Part shown: piece by piece, positions 12,442 through 24,420 of the stretch
How the letters are laid out: each line of letters begins with the position of its first letter
Numbering within the stretch: position 1 is the first letter of the stretch
Source: Stratiolaelaps scimitus
Taxonomy: Eukaryota; Arthropoda; Arachnida; Mesostigmata; Laelapidae
DNA length: 64,000 nt
Assembly: GCA_019614645.1 (NCBI GenBank)
Contig: JABWDB010000002.1
Coordinates: 18,761,501-18,825,500 of the forward strand
Direction of reading: 5' to 3'
Made by a program: the position numbers and the translations under genes
The notes under the pieces: generated by a model
What the model saw: only the letters and a program-made list of their open reading frames with translations
Told to the model about the DNA's origin: nothing
Databases searched by the model: none

Positions 12442-12994
12442 TCAATTGAGTCAGTCGCCCACTGATACAGGTTCGATTGAAGCTCTAAGCAGCGAAGGGG
12501 ATCGAGACGTCAAAATGTGGAGAACGAGATTGAGACGTGGAAAGTAATTATCGACGGTTCGCTCTGCCGTAATAACAGCAGATCACTGTAAGACAAGGCG
12601 AACTTTTCCAAAGCTAGATTTCATGTTTCTTATGTGGAATACTAATAAAATGCTCATTATAATTATTATAGTTGTTATTAGTATTACTATAAAGAAAAAC
12701 TGGTATTCTAAACGGATGTCATCTTTCATAACTTTATCTAGGTATACATCGAGCGTTCTCTATATTTGCTTAAGACTATTTGCTTAACGCTGCCGTTGTA
12801 TTCCTTGTGGAGCTATCGAAAATTATCAGATGGCTCAACTGTGTCAATACATGTTTGGTTCCATCGATACAAAAACAGTAGCCTATAAGTTCAAAGCATG
12901 TTTGCTTTATACGTATTTTTTACTGGTACTTTTTTTTTATTTATTTTTTTTGCTGGTACTACTACTGCTACTAATACTAATAAATAAATAAATG

Positions 12995-13050
12995 TTCCGG
13001 TTTGACCCACAGCCAACATTTAACGTCCACGGTAGTACTACTCCTACTAA
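12995..13050 (-). repeat. SINE-like retroposon tail with TAC repeat flanks
   Basis: The minus strand carries ACCGTGGACGTTAAATG...GGTCAAACCGGAA, the same 3' tail as the copy at 5669-5710. TAC/GTA triplets flank both sides (12955-12975 and 13033-13050). The tRNA-like head at 13349-13414 has the same orientation and lies upstream on that strand, so the two may be parts of one diverged insertion. Confidence 0.7.
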
Positions 13051-13348
13051 GTACGCTGAATTTACCGTCGTCAATGATTTCGAAATAGAAAATATCGGGT
13101 GACATCTGTTGTTACTGTGTGTGAATTGATGCTGGCATGCTATCAAGACAAGTATCATATTTAGCATGCTGTGTATGATATCTTCGTCTTATATTTATCA
13201 TAGTGTATCTATAATAGTGCTCACCCACATAGGGTGGATATACCCTATATGTGTTTAACACCCAACTCAGCTCCCTTCAGATAAGCTAGAACAGAATAGG
13301 TTTTAACTATCACAACGTGTGTGCACTGACATGCAGAAAGCCTCACAG

Positions 13349-13414
13349 CGGTGGGGATCGAACCGCGCACCTAGGTGTCTCCTCTGATTGCAAGGCGTAC
13401 ACGCACGCCACCCG
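13349..13414 (-). repeat. tRNA-derived SINE head
   Basis: The minus strand reads CGGGTGGCGTGCGTGTACGC ... GGTTCGATCCCCACCG. A perfect B-box lies at 13354-13364, and the 5' CGGGTGG can nearly pair with the 3' CCCACCG. It shares AGACACC-AGGTGC-CGGTTCGATCCCCACCG with the copy at 5.58-5.61 kb. The extra sequence and poor D-arm fit a retroposon head better than a working tRNA gene. Confidence 0.6.
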
Positions 13415-13429
13415 TGTCTCCCACAGGTA

Positions 13430-15100
13430 GCTTCGTATCTATTCTCAGCTAAGCAGAAACCCTGCCATGTGCGCCCCCAAAATGGATATACTATCGAATT
13501 CGTTCGAATATCCCAAATGTGTTCAAGAGACCAATAATTGGCTGTAATTGGCGCCAAGTGATGACCAACCGCCCTCGAAATCACTAGTTTTTAGCACTTT
13601 TTCTCTCCTCCCCCGCAGCTAGCGTCGCAACACGTCCTTGTGGTCACTGATACGCAGCAAAAAGAGCCTGCCCGCCTCGAAGGTCCCTCGAAGGCTACAC
13701 GTGTCTACCGCTCGCCACCGCTACTGACAAGCTGTAACACCGCGTTTGTCCGGGTACGCGCTGGCCGTTGTCGGATGACGAGGTTCGTTCCCGATGCCAC
13801 GGCCACTACCCTAACCGATCATCGCTACTGAACGCTGCTGCTTGATGATGGCTGATCACGGTGGAGATGACGATGATGACGTGCCTTCGTGCTTGAAACT
13901 GTAGCGGCTGACGGCGCCAGTTCGAGAACAGTTTGGCCTTACGTTTGCTCGTTCTTGTTGTGTGGCTAAACTACGTCGAAACGATGACGTGAACGAGAAG
14001 AAAAGATGTCGGCAAAGTCGGATGGCCCCGCCAACGATAGCAGCCCAGCGGTGGCAAGCATACAGACGCTTGGAACCGGCCAAGGCAACGTCTTACGAAA
14101 GGCTAAACCAGCGGACGGCCGAACACTGCTGACCCTATCAGAGAATGGGAAGAACCTCCACTAAAATGAGGAGAGTTGGGTGCTGCTGCTGCTGCAGCGG
14201 CGGTGGTGGTGGTGGCGGTGGCGATTGCTTCTGCAAGCCTACGGCGGCAAGAGACTCCGGCTGCTAGTTACTAAACCTGTCCTACCGAAAGTAACCAGCA
14301 GAAACACATCACAAGCATCATGGGTATCATGGGTAGCTTTGCCAATGCACACAGTAAACACAAAGTCAAATGTACACACAGTTAGTGGTAGCACTCGACT
14401 CGAGCTCTGGAGGAGAAATGGAGAGAGGGAGAGAGAGCTAGCTGTTAAACGGGTTGTTCGAGTTGCTGCTAATACACATCGGGTTGTATAGAGTCAGACG
14501 TAGAGAAGGACCAACCAGCGTGCCGCAATGGCGTCCCACAAGGTCTTCGCGAGCATCATCGCCCGCCGCCGCCACCATCATCATCATCCGCAGCAACCAC
14601 GCTGATTTACGACGATTGCCGGCGCCGGCGGCGGCGGAGGCCGCGGAACCGAACGGCAACAGTGTGACTCTTCGCGTTCGTTGGTTCCCGAACTCGCTAT
14701 CCGTTTGTTCGTTCATCTGCTCGATTCGAACATCGACTGCACAACTCCTTCTCTTCGAGGCTGATTACGCGGTGGCCGACTCACTGCCGCCCATCAGCGC
14801 AGTCACCATTGAGTAGCCCAAGCATAGAATCGGCATGCAACTGTCCTTACGTTGCCTGCGGCGGCGGCGGCAGCATCATGCAACAGCAACGAGCGTGTCG
14901 GTTGCAACGGTCACTTCCCGACGAATTTCGCCGTTGTCTGGCTCGAACGGCGGCGGCGGCGGCTGATCAGAAGTCAGCCTTCAAGGCAAGGGAAGACCTC
15001 AGAGAACGAGGCCTAGGTTTTGGGTTTCGGTTCATCTATATTGGTAAACGAATGCCGACGGCTTGCCCCAGTGATATCTGCGTTGTTAGCGTAGACCAGT
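13430..15100. other. Non-coding or untranslated stretch, GC-rich in its second half
   Basis: No gene called. From about 14.2 kb the DNA is full of CTG, GGT and GGC triplets. Overlapping open frames in several phases reflect this low-complexity composition. It could be promoter or 5' untranslated sequence of the gene starting at 15144. Confidence 0.35.
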
Positions 15101-15143
15101 CAGCACCAGCCACGCAATCGGCACGGGCCGGCGCGTCGGCACC

Positions 15144-16959
15144 ATGGCGTCCTCGAACGAGAACGAGCTGGTTGGCGCGTTCATGACGCCATTGCCGATA
15201 TCCTCAATGTCACTGGACAGACCGACAGCAGCACCAGTAGGGGCTAGCCAGGTTAGTCGATAATAAGGTTCTAACAAGCTGACAGGAGATGGCTTGTTGC
15301 ATAGCATTGGCTCACTTAACACTCTCTCGCCGTTGCGAGAGAAAGAGATCTGTGTTTGACCTTAACGAAGCATAGTTTCGATAAATAGTGCACTATGTAA
15401 TACATTTGCTGTAACATTGTATAACACATATATATATATATATATATATATGTATGGAACATCTTCGGGCAATGTAGTTCTAAGTGGATATTCACTAAAT
15501 AATATTCCGAATGTCCACCTACAAAATCTAAGAGGATATTTGCTAGTTACTTCATACATCAGCCGGCGGTGTTGCACTACTTCTTGAACATTTTTCCATA
15601 AAGACAATACATTTCGGATACAACGGATTTCCCCTATTTCAACTCGGAAGACTCAGTCATCTCATGGACAACATAACGGAGTGTTGCCACTTACAAGCGA
15701 AATATTATCGTTATTGCATATTTGGCAGGTGCGCGACAGCGCTTCAGCGTCGGCTTTGCATCGTGTCGCGTCCTAGGTTTTTCCTTCTAGAATACATCCG
15801 TATTATGCCCGTTCGATTCCGTTCAACCCGGCCACACAAACAGCTAACCCAAGTCAATACGTCCGTCTCAGTTGCCGCCAACCAGTACTGTATGCCTCGT
15901 TAGTCGTCACCAACATCGTCATCCTCATCATCGTGGTTTTCATAGGGCGCCAAAATAGCACGTGTCCTTCATTGCAACGTCATGCTCTGACGTTTTCCCA
16001 TCCAGCCAGATGGCAACAAGGACGTCGCCACTGTACGGTGCGCTAGATGCCGTGCATTTATATAACTATTCTCTACGTATTTATCTTCGTTTGCTTCATC
16101 ACTCGCTGCCTCCGACCTCTTTACCCCATCTAGTTCCTGGACCTCTACCGATCTCTCATAGGGCTCAATTCATTGGCCGGTCATCGTGTACTTCGCCTCG
16201 CATTTTCCGTCTGCGAGAACCTCCTCGGATCGGATCTCCCCTCTGGATCCGCTTGCTTGCTTGTCCCTCTACACAACTGTATCCAACTCTATCTCTTCTT
16301 TCTCGTTGCGAGCCAACCACTTCCTCTTCCCGTCTGCGCAGCCCGTTCGTTCTCCTTGCTTTTGACTCAGGAGTCACGCTCCTGCCCCTCGTCTGTTCGT
16401 CTCAGAGACTTGTCTCGATCGATCGACCGAGCGAACGAACGGCATCGGATACGTGCAGGACAACGAGGGAGGCTGTTCGAATGGGTCTCCGCGCCGACCC
16501 TGCGCACACTTGCGTCTCTCTATTCAACGTGTCGAACCGGCGACGGAAGCAGTGGGCGGTATCGGCGCCACAGCATCAGCCCGAACGTCGGGATTTCCGT
16601 TGGCAGCGGACGAAAACGAACGGAGTCCCCCTCGTAACATCGTCCGTGTTTCGTCGTCGGCCGTTCACGGCATCCCTCCTCGCGGCTTCGGGCGCGACCC
16701 ACTGGTGCCGGCGTTCATGTTCGGCCGTCCCGTCAGGTTCTCTGCCCGCAATCTACTTCCCGTTCCACTCTCAATCTATCCAATCGCGCCAGCTAGCAAA
16801 GAGTCAAGCAAGGGCAGTCAGCAGAGAGAGAGCGAGAGAGAAGCAACGCCGCCGGATAACGAAAAGGAATGCTATGTTGCGGGCAGAGGCGATGGTGGTG
16901 GTAGTGGCACCCGTCGAAGACCGTGGCGACCGTGCCAGCAGCAGCAATCGCAGCAGTAG
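15144..16959 (+). CDS. Candidate three-exon gene, about 242 aa, function unknown
   Basis: Model: exon 1 15144-15251, exon 2 16006-16037, exon 3 16371-16959. The ATG sits in the best Kozak context in the window (GGCACCATGG). Exon 1 encodes MASSNENELVGAFMTPLPIS... and ends phase 0 at CAG|GTTAGT. Exon 2 is a 32-nt microexon (PDGNKDVATV) after a strong acceptor (GTTTTCCCATCCAG), with a weaker donor (ACG|GTGCGC). Exon 3 follows an excellent acceptor (TCTCCTTGCTTTTGACTCAG) whose upstream side holds an in-frame stop. Phases 0, 2 and the total length agree. The product is Ser-, Pro-, Arg- and Gly-rich, looks disordered and ends in a Gln-rich run (CQQQQSQQ). No domain is recognised. The microexon is the weakest part, and later exons may exist. 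A 345-codon frame in another phase overlaps exon 3 and looks less protein-like. Confidence 0.35.
15427..15451. repeat. (AT)n microsatellite
   Basis: About 12 AT units, inside the proposed first intron of the 15.1-17.0 kb candidate. Confidence 0.9.
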
Positions 16960-17751
16960 CTGCCGAAGAGGTTACACTGTCGATAGCCTCCGCCGCTGAA
17001 CTGTTTAAATGTTTAACCAGCCACGCCTGTCACCGTCATCGTGCTGCTGCTGCTGCCGCCGCTAATACTTAAATCGCCACTTCGAATCACCGAGATCCGA
17101 GACTTGTTGTCCATCGATCGTAACCGACGCGGGCCGTTGCGACGACAAGCCGGGGAGCGGACCAATCGAGGTGGTAGTGAGAACGCGCGCTTGCTCACTC
17201 ACTCATCCACCTACTCACACACGGTCTCTACCTGTGCCTTTACCAACAGCAGCAGCAGCTGATCGGACCACGGTTCCGGCTCATCTCCAGCGGTCATCAT
17301 CTCCACTGACTGCGTTGCTGGTGTTGCTGCTCCAGCTATTGTTAACGTTGCGGTTGCCTCTTCGCTGTTGCAGCCGTCCAAGCCGTATCGTTCTTCTAGC
17401 AGAGTAGTCATAGAAAGGAATTTCTAAAAATAAGCACCAAGAAGCACCAACAACAAAACGGGTACGAGGCCATAGCCTCCTTTTGGGTCTCTCTCTCTCT
17501 CTCTCTCCCCCTCCCCCTCTCTCGATACTACCATAACCCTCCTGTACTACCAGAGCTGATTAGCCACTACAGCGGTAGGGGTACCGGCAGTCTAGTACTG
17601 TAACTACTATTGTCTTTCCTCTTAGCAAAGTGCGCATAGCAGCCGCCCACACTGAGCAAGCTAGCAGTGGCCAGCAGAAAGAGCGCTGGCAGAAACTCCT
17701 CCAGCGGACTCTGATGAGACGTGGCCCAGCCCCGCAATGTCTAGTCGGCCG

Positions 17752-17784
17752 AGCTATCTCTCTCTCTCAGAGAGAGAGATAGCT
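17752..17784. repeat. 33-bp perfect palindrome of CT/GA repeat
   Basis: AGCTATCTCTCTCTCT (17752-17767), a single C, then the exact inverse complement (17769-17784). The arms are 16 bp each, so the strand can fold into a hairpin. Confidence 0.95.
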
Positions 17785-18902
17785 GTCTTTCCGCAATACT
17801 ATTTCGCCTTACTATCTGCGTTTCATTCGCGACCTAAAGCGCGCTGCCGAACCGAGAGAGCGGCAGATCCTCTACTTTCCCACCTCATCGACGTTCACCC
17901 GTTGTTGTCAGCAGCAGCAGCCGCCGCCGCCGCCGCCGGCCGAAGACGACGGTGTAGACATCAGCGCCATCAGCATCATTAGTTTCATCATCGTCTCAGC
18001 TATCATCAACGTCAGCATCGTTCACGGTGCTTCACGGCTCTAGAGCTCACTCTACGCTATCTCTCTGTATCTATCTACCTCTACCCCCCTTCTCTCTCTC
18101 TCTCTCTGTCTCGTTCTCGGCCTTTTGTAGTATTCTGTCGCGTCTCGAACCGCGTCGGACCCCGGCAGTCTCACTGGCTGAGTGCCTAGCCACCATCGTC
18201 GACAGCCCGACAGCAAGCAGTGTCCTATGGCTGCGTGGCACGCCTATGTGTGTGTGTGTGTGTGTTTAGCTTGTAGCACAACATTGTCTTGCCGCCTCCA
18301 CCGAAATCAAGAAGCCGCAACGAGAGCGTTGTCGTTGTCTTCCGCTGCCTTTGTGGTGGAGGCGGCTAACGGTGTGCGGTTCCACAGATATGTCTAGTTC
18401 GTGGTGGTCTAGTTAGAGAGCGGCATCCTTTCACTGTGTGTTGACTTTCGAAACAATGGTGTCAGGTAGATGTCCACACGGAAATATAAAAACGGTATTT
18501 CTTTTCGGTGCATTGAACGAACGCATGGATCGTTCGCTACTCAGGACAGCCACTCAAGACCATATTGTCATAGTGATTGCCGCAACAGACGAGTTGTCGA
18601 GTTCTCGTTTGAGCTCATCGGCGAGACATCGACGATATCTCGAAGCTGCTTCGTTCTTAACACTAAATATACGAAGGTACCAACAAGCATACCCCTGGTC
18701 CATCTGTTTAGCGACATCTCGCATATAAATGTATTGCACGTTACGGCTTCAAATTAACACAACTCGCTGTATCGCTACGCTTTGATCTCAAAACGCATTA
18801 GATAGATACAATGTATATCTAATATCTAGATATGCCGCCTGTAATATCTGCCTGTGCGTTTGTCTATAGTTACAGGCTGTTATATCTTCGTGATTATATG
18901 TC

Positions 18903-18964
18903 GTCTTATTATTATCTTTATTATCATTATTATTATTATTATCACTATTATCATTACAATTATT
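18903..18964. repeat. ATT/ATC triplet repeat
   Basis: Imperfect run of ATT, ATC and TTATT units. Confidence 0.8.
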
Positions 18965-20006
18965 ATTCACTTGGCTGTCACCAATAGGTAACACGTAATC
19001 CACGCCATAGCAAGCGTAAAGGGGTCTATTTAATTGAGTCATTACTCTCGCGCGGCCCTTTGTCCGGTGCAAAGCAAAGCGACCTTAAAGACGAGCGGCG
19101 CTTAATTTGAGTCCTTCCTACAGGTCCAGCTAGTTGATATGCTCTGTGACAAGCGGACGCGATGCGGGCCAAACGCCAGCGCGGTACACTCTCGGATGAT
19201 GATGTTGGGGCATTCATTTCGCTGTGCAGCTCAACAGGCCGAACACTCGTACAGCGCTTTACACAGCGAGACACGTGGTGACTTAATCGTAGCGATGACC
19301 CGCTCTCAAACGAGCGCCCGGTATAAAGCAGCTGGCTAGAGTGAAGTGGCTAGAACAACAAACCATATTTAGTTCTCGCGCACTCTCGTTATCTCTTACT
19401 GTCTGTTTTATTTTTACCCAGCGACGGTCCGCGTTCGCTACTCAACACGGACAAACACGTGGATACGTTCTAGGTCCGCAGTTACATGCTTGATATCCCC
19501 CGCTGACCGGCACCTCGCGCAGGGGGAGTATGGACAAGCCACTCGCAGTGTGTTAGTGTGTTAACATATTGCTTCCTGCGTGAATAATATAGCAACGCTT
19601 AGAACAATCGACTCGGATTTTCGGATTGTTTCTGGGTAGTTTTTGCTCGTAGAACAACTTGCTGGTACGCTGGCCAACGAAGCAGCACAGATACTACATT
19701 TTGTTACAGTTGAAATGGTGAGCAGTGTCGCGGTGTGGTGTCGAGGCACCAACGGACGAGGTATTTAAAGATGACCGGCAGAAATCGTTCGAACTGTGCT
19801 GGAGACGTCGATGTTTTTGCGTGTCACTGCTGTTGCTGCTGCGGTGGCAGCATCTCTATGTTACACCATAACCGCGCTGAGTGGAAGCGCCGTTAACATG
19901 TTCAACAAATCTGGTGGCAGAGTTTGGAGCAGAACCCACGTGTGATGTCTCTCCACCTTGGTGCAGATTAACCTTTCAGAACCTGGAAGCGACCGAAGGG
20001 TTGCGT

Positions 20007-20125
20007 GGCCTGACGCCCAGTTGTGGTGGCCTGACGCCCAGTTGTGGTGGCCTGGCGCCCAGTTGCGGTGGCCTGGCGCCCAGTTGCGGTGGCCTGGCGC
20101 CCAGTTGCGGTGGCCTGACGCCCAG
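20007..20125 (+). repeat. 21-bp minisatellite, 5.7 copies
   Basis: Unit GGCCTGACGCCCAGTTGTGGT. Units 1-2 are identical (GAC, TGT), units 3-5 are identical to each other (GGC, TGC), and a 14-bp sixth unit returns to the GAC form. Unit length is a multiple of three and no frame contains a stop, so open frames pass through it (repeats such as GLTPSCG on the plus strand). I do not think it is translated, because flanking sequence gives no start or splice support. Confidence 0.97.
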
Positions 20126-23100
20126 AGTAGCATCCGGACATGAGAGTTAGGGGAAGGTACCTATTGGCGCTGAGGGAGCCGCCCTATAAAAAAAACATGT
20201 TCTCCCTGCCACATAAACCCTGTGTGCGGCCGCGTACACAACCGCACTGGTCAGTAAACTGAGAACGCATATATAGAGACATCGGAAAGTCGAGACCAAT
20301 CCTTGCTGTGTACTATTACACAATCGCTTGATACAATCTGAACAAAGAATATTCGCTACCTTATACATGGGTTTGGCTTTTTGTAAAACTACTCCGAATC
20401 AAAGTACAAAAGAAAGAGAATAGACAGGCGGGTGAGGACGACCTTAGCTTATGCTTCCTCTAATGTTGCAACAACAGAAAATCGCCATGGGCATATCCCC
20501 CTTGCTAGGCTGCTGCTATTACTTGAGCTGATCAATCCCCCCACCCTCCCTCAGTTGAACGAATGGTTATCACAAACAGCGACACGGTGGCGCGTATCGG
20601 CTCGCAATATGAAGAAATATTTTACATGAGTTAGCATGAGGCAGCCAGCGGAAGCGATATCTTGGTCGAAGTATGAATCTCTTGTTGGTATCACCCATCC
20701 ATCTCGCAGATTAGCCAGACCACCCTTGCCGTGCACAACACGGCACTGGCCATTGCTCACGTTCGGTGGTGGCCAGTCACAAAATTATAATGATGATCAT
20801 GACATGATGATTATTATAATTTTATAATAATAATATATATATATATATATATATATATTTCAAGTATTGGTGGGAGATAGTGGGGAAAGGGTGATAGGAA
20901 TTCGACCCGCGATCGTTAACTCGAGAGGTGGTATTTCCAAAGTAACTAGTCCTGCCAGTGGTGATCGTTATATCTGCAATATCAATAACTATCCGAAGTT
21001 ATTTATGGTTGCGGTGGCGGCGGCGGCGGTAGTCGTCACAGCAATGTCAGTGAACTATACTACTACTACTACAACCACTGTGAATACTACAATACCACCA
21101 CTACAGCAGCTACCTTCCTTGCGGCTGTCATAGATGACGCCGACAGGCCACGCTAGGCCTGCGCTGTGTGCTACGGGCTAGGGACACTGAGCCCGCCAAC
21201 ACCAGTGCAGCCTCCAACGTCACCACCTCCACTACTGCTAAAGTAGCCGCCGCCGCCGCCGCAGCAGCAGCAGAGGCGGTGGCACTCTCACAGTGCTTCT
21301 AGCTGCCCGGGCTGCCTCCCTGTGCGTACCAAGCAGCGCGGGCTGCTGCTGCTGGCTGCTGCCACCGTTACCACTGCAGGCGCCGCTGCTGTTGCTAATG
21401 CTGCTGATGACGATGATGGTTTTGCCAGCCATGATCGTTCGGTTGGTCGTCATTGTGGTGGCGGTGGTGGTCAGGTGTCGTTGACCTCTGGCCACTCACT
21501 ACCTGCCTATATAATACTCAGTCAGTCAGTTACTCACTCACTCACGAGAGCGGCAGACTCGAATGCCACCAACACAACACTGTCGTTGTTGTGTCGTCGA
21601 TCGATGGCAGCGCAGTCGGCCGCACCATCCGAACTCTCACCGCATAGTACAGTATAGCACAGTCGAAGGGAGGGGCGGCGGCGGCGGCGCGCGGGGGATA
21701 ATATAGTGAATAGGGTGTATTGATGGATACTTGTTGTAGTCCTTCCGCCCGACGGCTGCTTGGCCAGCGAATTCCACTAAACTGTCGCGGATTTTCATCT
21801 TTCTTTCTCTCTTTCTCTGTCACTTTCATGTTGGCTCATGTTGCCACCTAATTATTATCAGTTAAGTGTCCACCTCTTGAGACATTTTTCTTTGGCACGT
21901 TTGGCCCCCCACCCGGCTGCGGTGGCGAACGGCAGTATATATATGTATATATATATATGTATTGGTGTCGGTCCATATTGTTAGCGCTTTTCCATAACAA
22001 ATTATGTATTAATATTCACATTCCTATACAATACAACACACGCTACGTCTAGCGGCACCTGTATAGCTGCAACAAACACAAAATGTCGCAGCGGCAATTT
22101 GCATCGAAGCAACGAGCAACGTTTACGCCTGGCGATACACCCACAGTACGGTCATCAGCAGAGGACAGCCAAGAACTAGTAGTAGTAGCAGTAGTAGTAC
22201 ATCTCGTAGTTAGTAGTAGTTAGATGAACTCACAAGCAAACGATAACTAGACGTGGACCTTTTTTTTGCAGTTCAGGCGACAACGTTAAGCGCAGCAGCA
22301 TAAATGGTAGCAGCACCACAATCGCAATAGATCATAACGATGAGTTATGACAGTCCGATCGGCCCTGAACATATCTAGCTGAGCGTTGAACGCTACTGCC
22401 GACGCTGCCGTCGTCATCAACGTCATTATGATTATCATCATACCCTCGTCGGTCTCATCGTGCCCCGTTGAAGCAGAAGGGCTCGAGCGGCTCCGAGGTC
22501 TGCCTTTTCGAAGGGTCCCTGTTCCCATTGCCTAACGTCGGCACCAGCCGCCGTTAGCGCGCGGTATTCAGCGTCAGCATCGTCGGTGGTGGCACCGGCG
22601 ACGACGACCCGGCACCGGAATGTGTTCTCTGCTCGTTATCAGATACGGCAGTTGGCCAGCCCATCGGCGCGGCTATCCTATGCAGGCAAAGGATGGGCAG
22701 CTAAAGGTTGAAGGCGTGAATGAGGAGGGCGATAGAGGACGCGCGAATAGGGAAGATCTGATGAGAGTCAACGATGATCAACGAAGAGTTAGCGGAGGAT
22801 GAGAGACAGAGAGGGGGCCCCGTCGATGGAGGTTGCGCCGGAGGCGGCCGCACGGCCAACGAACGTGACAATTAATTCTGTTCTGTTAGCGTCATCTGTG
22901 AGACGTATAGCAGACGGACAGCAGCTCGCCTGCGTGCCTATGTAACAGGCGAATTAACCGCAGGCATCACACACTGCTGATGGCCGCCGCACCGGCGACA
23001 GCAACGCCACCGGCAGCTGTAGCAATGACGACATCCGTTGAGCGCGTTGCGGATCGTTGCCGTGAACACGGAAGAAGAAATGCTGGCTAATGGGAAAACA

Positions 23101-23302
23101 ACCGAGAACAACGGTGGTGGTTGCGGAAGAGAGGGGCGAGGGAGGTTGGTTGCAGAGGGCCGCCACAATCAAGATCCAGCAGGGCCGTCTTTGCTACACT
23201 TGCTATGGTCGACGATGCTGCTGCTGCTGCTAGTGCTACTGCTAGTGTTACGGCCATACAGCGAGCCAGCCACTTGAGCAACGAGAGTGTGCTGCTATCA
23301 CA

Positions 23303-23303
<1 letters not shown>

Positions 23304-23338
<35 letters not shown>
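23304..23338. repeat. (AT)n microsatellite
   Basis: About 17 AT units. Confidence 0.95.
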
Positions 23339-23341
<3 letters not shown>

Positions 23342-24384
23342 GTAGAAGAGAACCGTAGATCTCATGTGGAACAGGTCACGATGTTTCTCGTCGCAGTTGT
23401 TCTTGGTAGCAACCTTGCGGCCGCTGGTGGTTCCCGTGCCATCAGCAGTAATAGAAGCAGCAGCAACAACAGCGCCCACCACGGCCACCGGCGACCATTG
23501 GAGCAGCAACAATAGAGCAACAGCCAAATATAGCTAAAGGTAGTTGCTGTTGTTGCTGCTGCTGCTGCTGACGCCTGACTGGCCGATTACATAGTCGACG
23601 ACAAGGATAAGGGAGACGACGGAGAGCAGAACCCGTGCGCTCCGCGTGATCGGGAACTAGCAGCTACCTACGAGACAACGAATGAACCTTTTGCAGATAT
23701 GAAATGGGTCACCTGTAAAAAATAGTCATAAGGGCGCCTGTTGCTACAAATACTACAGCAACTACGACTGCTACTACGACTACTACAATCGTTATTACTG
23801 CGACTACTCTTACCACGTATTGTATGTATCATCTCATCGCCGCAAGTCGCGAATCTCGGCTGACCCTCAATAAGCTGCTGCTCAAAAATGTCGACTAGCA
23901 TGTGCTTGTAACAAGACTAACGTCCCGAGATGGCCGGTAGCGCTAATGGCGAATTGGAGTCTTTGAATGATGATCTCGATCATGTATATGCAATAGAATC
24001 ATCGAGCAAATTTCACGCGTAATAGAGGGCGTACCTGTCAAAATAGCAGGAGAACGGTCAGAGCGTGTTCGTTGAGGTGATCGCCATAACGGGAGAGGAA
24101 CGAATACAAAGTGAATGAAATATAAAACAAGATGGCAGCGAGCGGCACACAATGCGGTGACGCTGCGAAAGATAAAAACTGAACACCGTACTATTCTTCA
24201 TAGCATGGTAGTAAATAACAATAAATAGGACCGTTAGAGAATCAGTAATAATAGATAGATGATAGATATATGTATCAATGCTTGTGATTGGAACGATCAA
24301 GCAACAGCTGCAAGTCAAACTTCTAACTTTAATGGCTTCTTAACTTATTTGTAGCTATTTCTCGTTTTGTTTCAATACGATTTA

Positions 24385-24386
24385 TG

Positions 24387-24419
<33 letters not shown>

Positions 24420-24420
24420 G
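24385..24420. repeat. (ATT)n microsatellite
   Basis: About 12 ATT units. Confidence 0.95.

Larger units (their letters stand above)
17000..19990. other. Repeat-rich stretch, no gene called
   Basis: CTG/CCG triplets (17.04-17.35 kb), CT repeats (17488-17521), GT repeats (18244-18266) and ATT/ATC repeats (18903-18964). Open frames in several phases reflect composition. A short ATG frame at 18455 meets a GTAGAT donor but has no partner exon. Confidence 0.4.

Noticed and set aside
15962..16999. Longest open frame in the window (345 codons)
   Set aside because: It lies in pyrimidine-rich DNA, where stop codons are rare, and its product is dominated by Ser, Arg, Pro and Leu. An overlapping frame has better codon pattern and starts at a strong acceptor, so I favour that one.
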